Positions 63,314-64,000 of a stretch of DNA of 64,000 nt are shown one piece after another; within the stretch, counting starts at the first letter, position 1, and every line of letters begins with the position of its first letter. Both the position numbers and the translations under genes were made by a program. Origin of the DNA: Clonostachys chloroleuca (taxonomy: Eukaryota; Ascomycota; Sordariomycetes; Hypocreales; Bionectriaceae); the NCBI GenBank assembly GCA_037952775.1, contig JBANAY010000003.1, positions 26,908,001 through 26,972,000 on the forward strand, read 5' to 3'. The notes under the pieces are model-generated. The model searched no databases, was not told the DNA's origin, and saw only the letters and a list, made by a program, of their open reading frames with translations.

Positions 63314-64000
63314 GTATAATAAATAAATAAAAAGTTAGTTTATCTAGAGAGTAAGAGAATAATACTATTAGATATAGATAATATACTAATAGTTAGGTTA
63401 ATTAATCTAATCTATATTAACTAATCTATCTATTAGCTTATTACTATAGTAGAGATAAAGAATAGAAACCTAAGCTTATTATTATCTATTTTATTTATAC
63501 TAACTAGTAGTAATTCTTATATTAAGAGAACTATAATTATAATTATAACTATTCTTAATTAATAGAATAATTAATTATTACTTTTTAATTAAACTATAGA
63601 TTATTTATCTTAATATTATAGTCTTAAATTATTAATTTTAGAATATATTCTACTAATAAATATTAATTATTAAATCTTTATTAAAAGTTTCTATTAATAA
63701 TATTAATTATTATAAATCTTTAATTTTTAATTTTTAGATTAAAAGATTAAATAATTAATAATTTATATAAGAATTTAATATTTTTATCTTTTTTTATTAT
63801 AATTAGATATAAATTTATTAAGAAATTAATTAATTATAATTATAATTTATTAATATAATTAGAATTCTCTTTCTAAGATTTCTAATTATATAACTATCTA
63901 ATTAAATAAATAAATATATATATATATAAATCTTTTATCTATAAATAGTAAAAAGCTATTAAAACTAAAGTTTAATTAATATAAAAAGAATCTATTAGTA
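63314..64000. other. AT-rich sequence to the window end
   Basis: Same low-G/C, stop-filled DNA as before the TIR element. No telomeric TTAGGG repeat is present, so the window does not reach a chromosome end. Confidence 0.6.

Noticed and set aside
63314..64000. Chromosome end
   Set aside because: No TTAGGG-type repeats are present.

Overview
The window comes from a filamentous ascomycete (Pezizomycotina). It has short GT-AG introns of about 50-65 nt, Zn2Cys6 regulators, a Pth11/SAT4-type rhodopsin-fold membrane protein, a PL3 pectate lyase, a very large nonribosomal peptide synthetase (NRPS), and an AT-rich block whose repeats look mutated by RIP (repeat-induced point mutation). I cannot fix the genus. 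The cell-wall-degrading enzymes suggest a plant-associated or saprotrophic life style.

Layout. 1-2,008: the 5' part of a Zn2Cys6 regulator running off the left edge, then a three-exon pectate lyase, both on the minus strand. 2,009-8,549: gene-poor, with one conserved fungal tubby-like protein. 8,550-14,568: three plus-strand genes, namely a microsomal-type epoxide hydrolase, a rhodopsin-domain membrane protein and a tannase/feruloyl esterase. 17,306-38,150: one six-exon gene encoding a hexamodular NRPS of about 6,817 residues, (C-A-T)x6. Its first five short exons encode a shrunken ketosynthase-like domain without catalytic residues. 38,151-43,290: no tailoring gene; an F-box pseudogene. 43,291-43,809: a small secreted precursor with two copies of a cationic amphipathic helix behind dibasic sites. 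45,556-50,696: a PAF-acetylhydrolase-like secreted hydrolase, a broken Zn2Cys6 regulator and a HAD-family hydrolase. About 50,840 to 64,000: AT-rich, CpG-poor DNA made of degenerate repeats, a ghost of a retroelement gag-pol and one TA-flanked element with 28-bp terminal inverted repeats.

How the parts may work together. The NRPS modules pair as 1/4, 2/5 and 3/6, so the gene seems to have arisen by duplication of a three-module block followed by divergence of the binding pockets. The protein stops right after the sixth carrier domain, with no thioesterase, reductase or terminal condensation domain, so product release must happen in trans or the enzyme is incomplete. The ketosynthase remnant sits directly on the kind of linker that elsewhere in the protein follows a carrier domain. 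This suggests an ancestral KS-AT-T starter module, as in peptaibol synthetases, that lost AT and T. No P450, methyltransferase, transporter or intact regulator flanks the NRPS, so it looks like an orphan one-gene locus close to a RIP-affected region. The strongest leads are the degenerate KS-NRPS fusion and the two-copy amphipathic peptide precursor.
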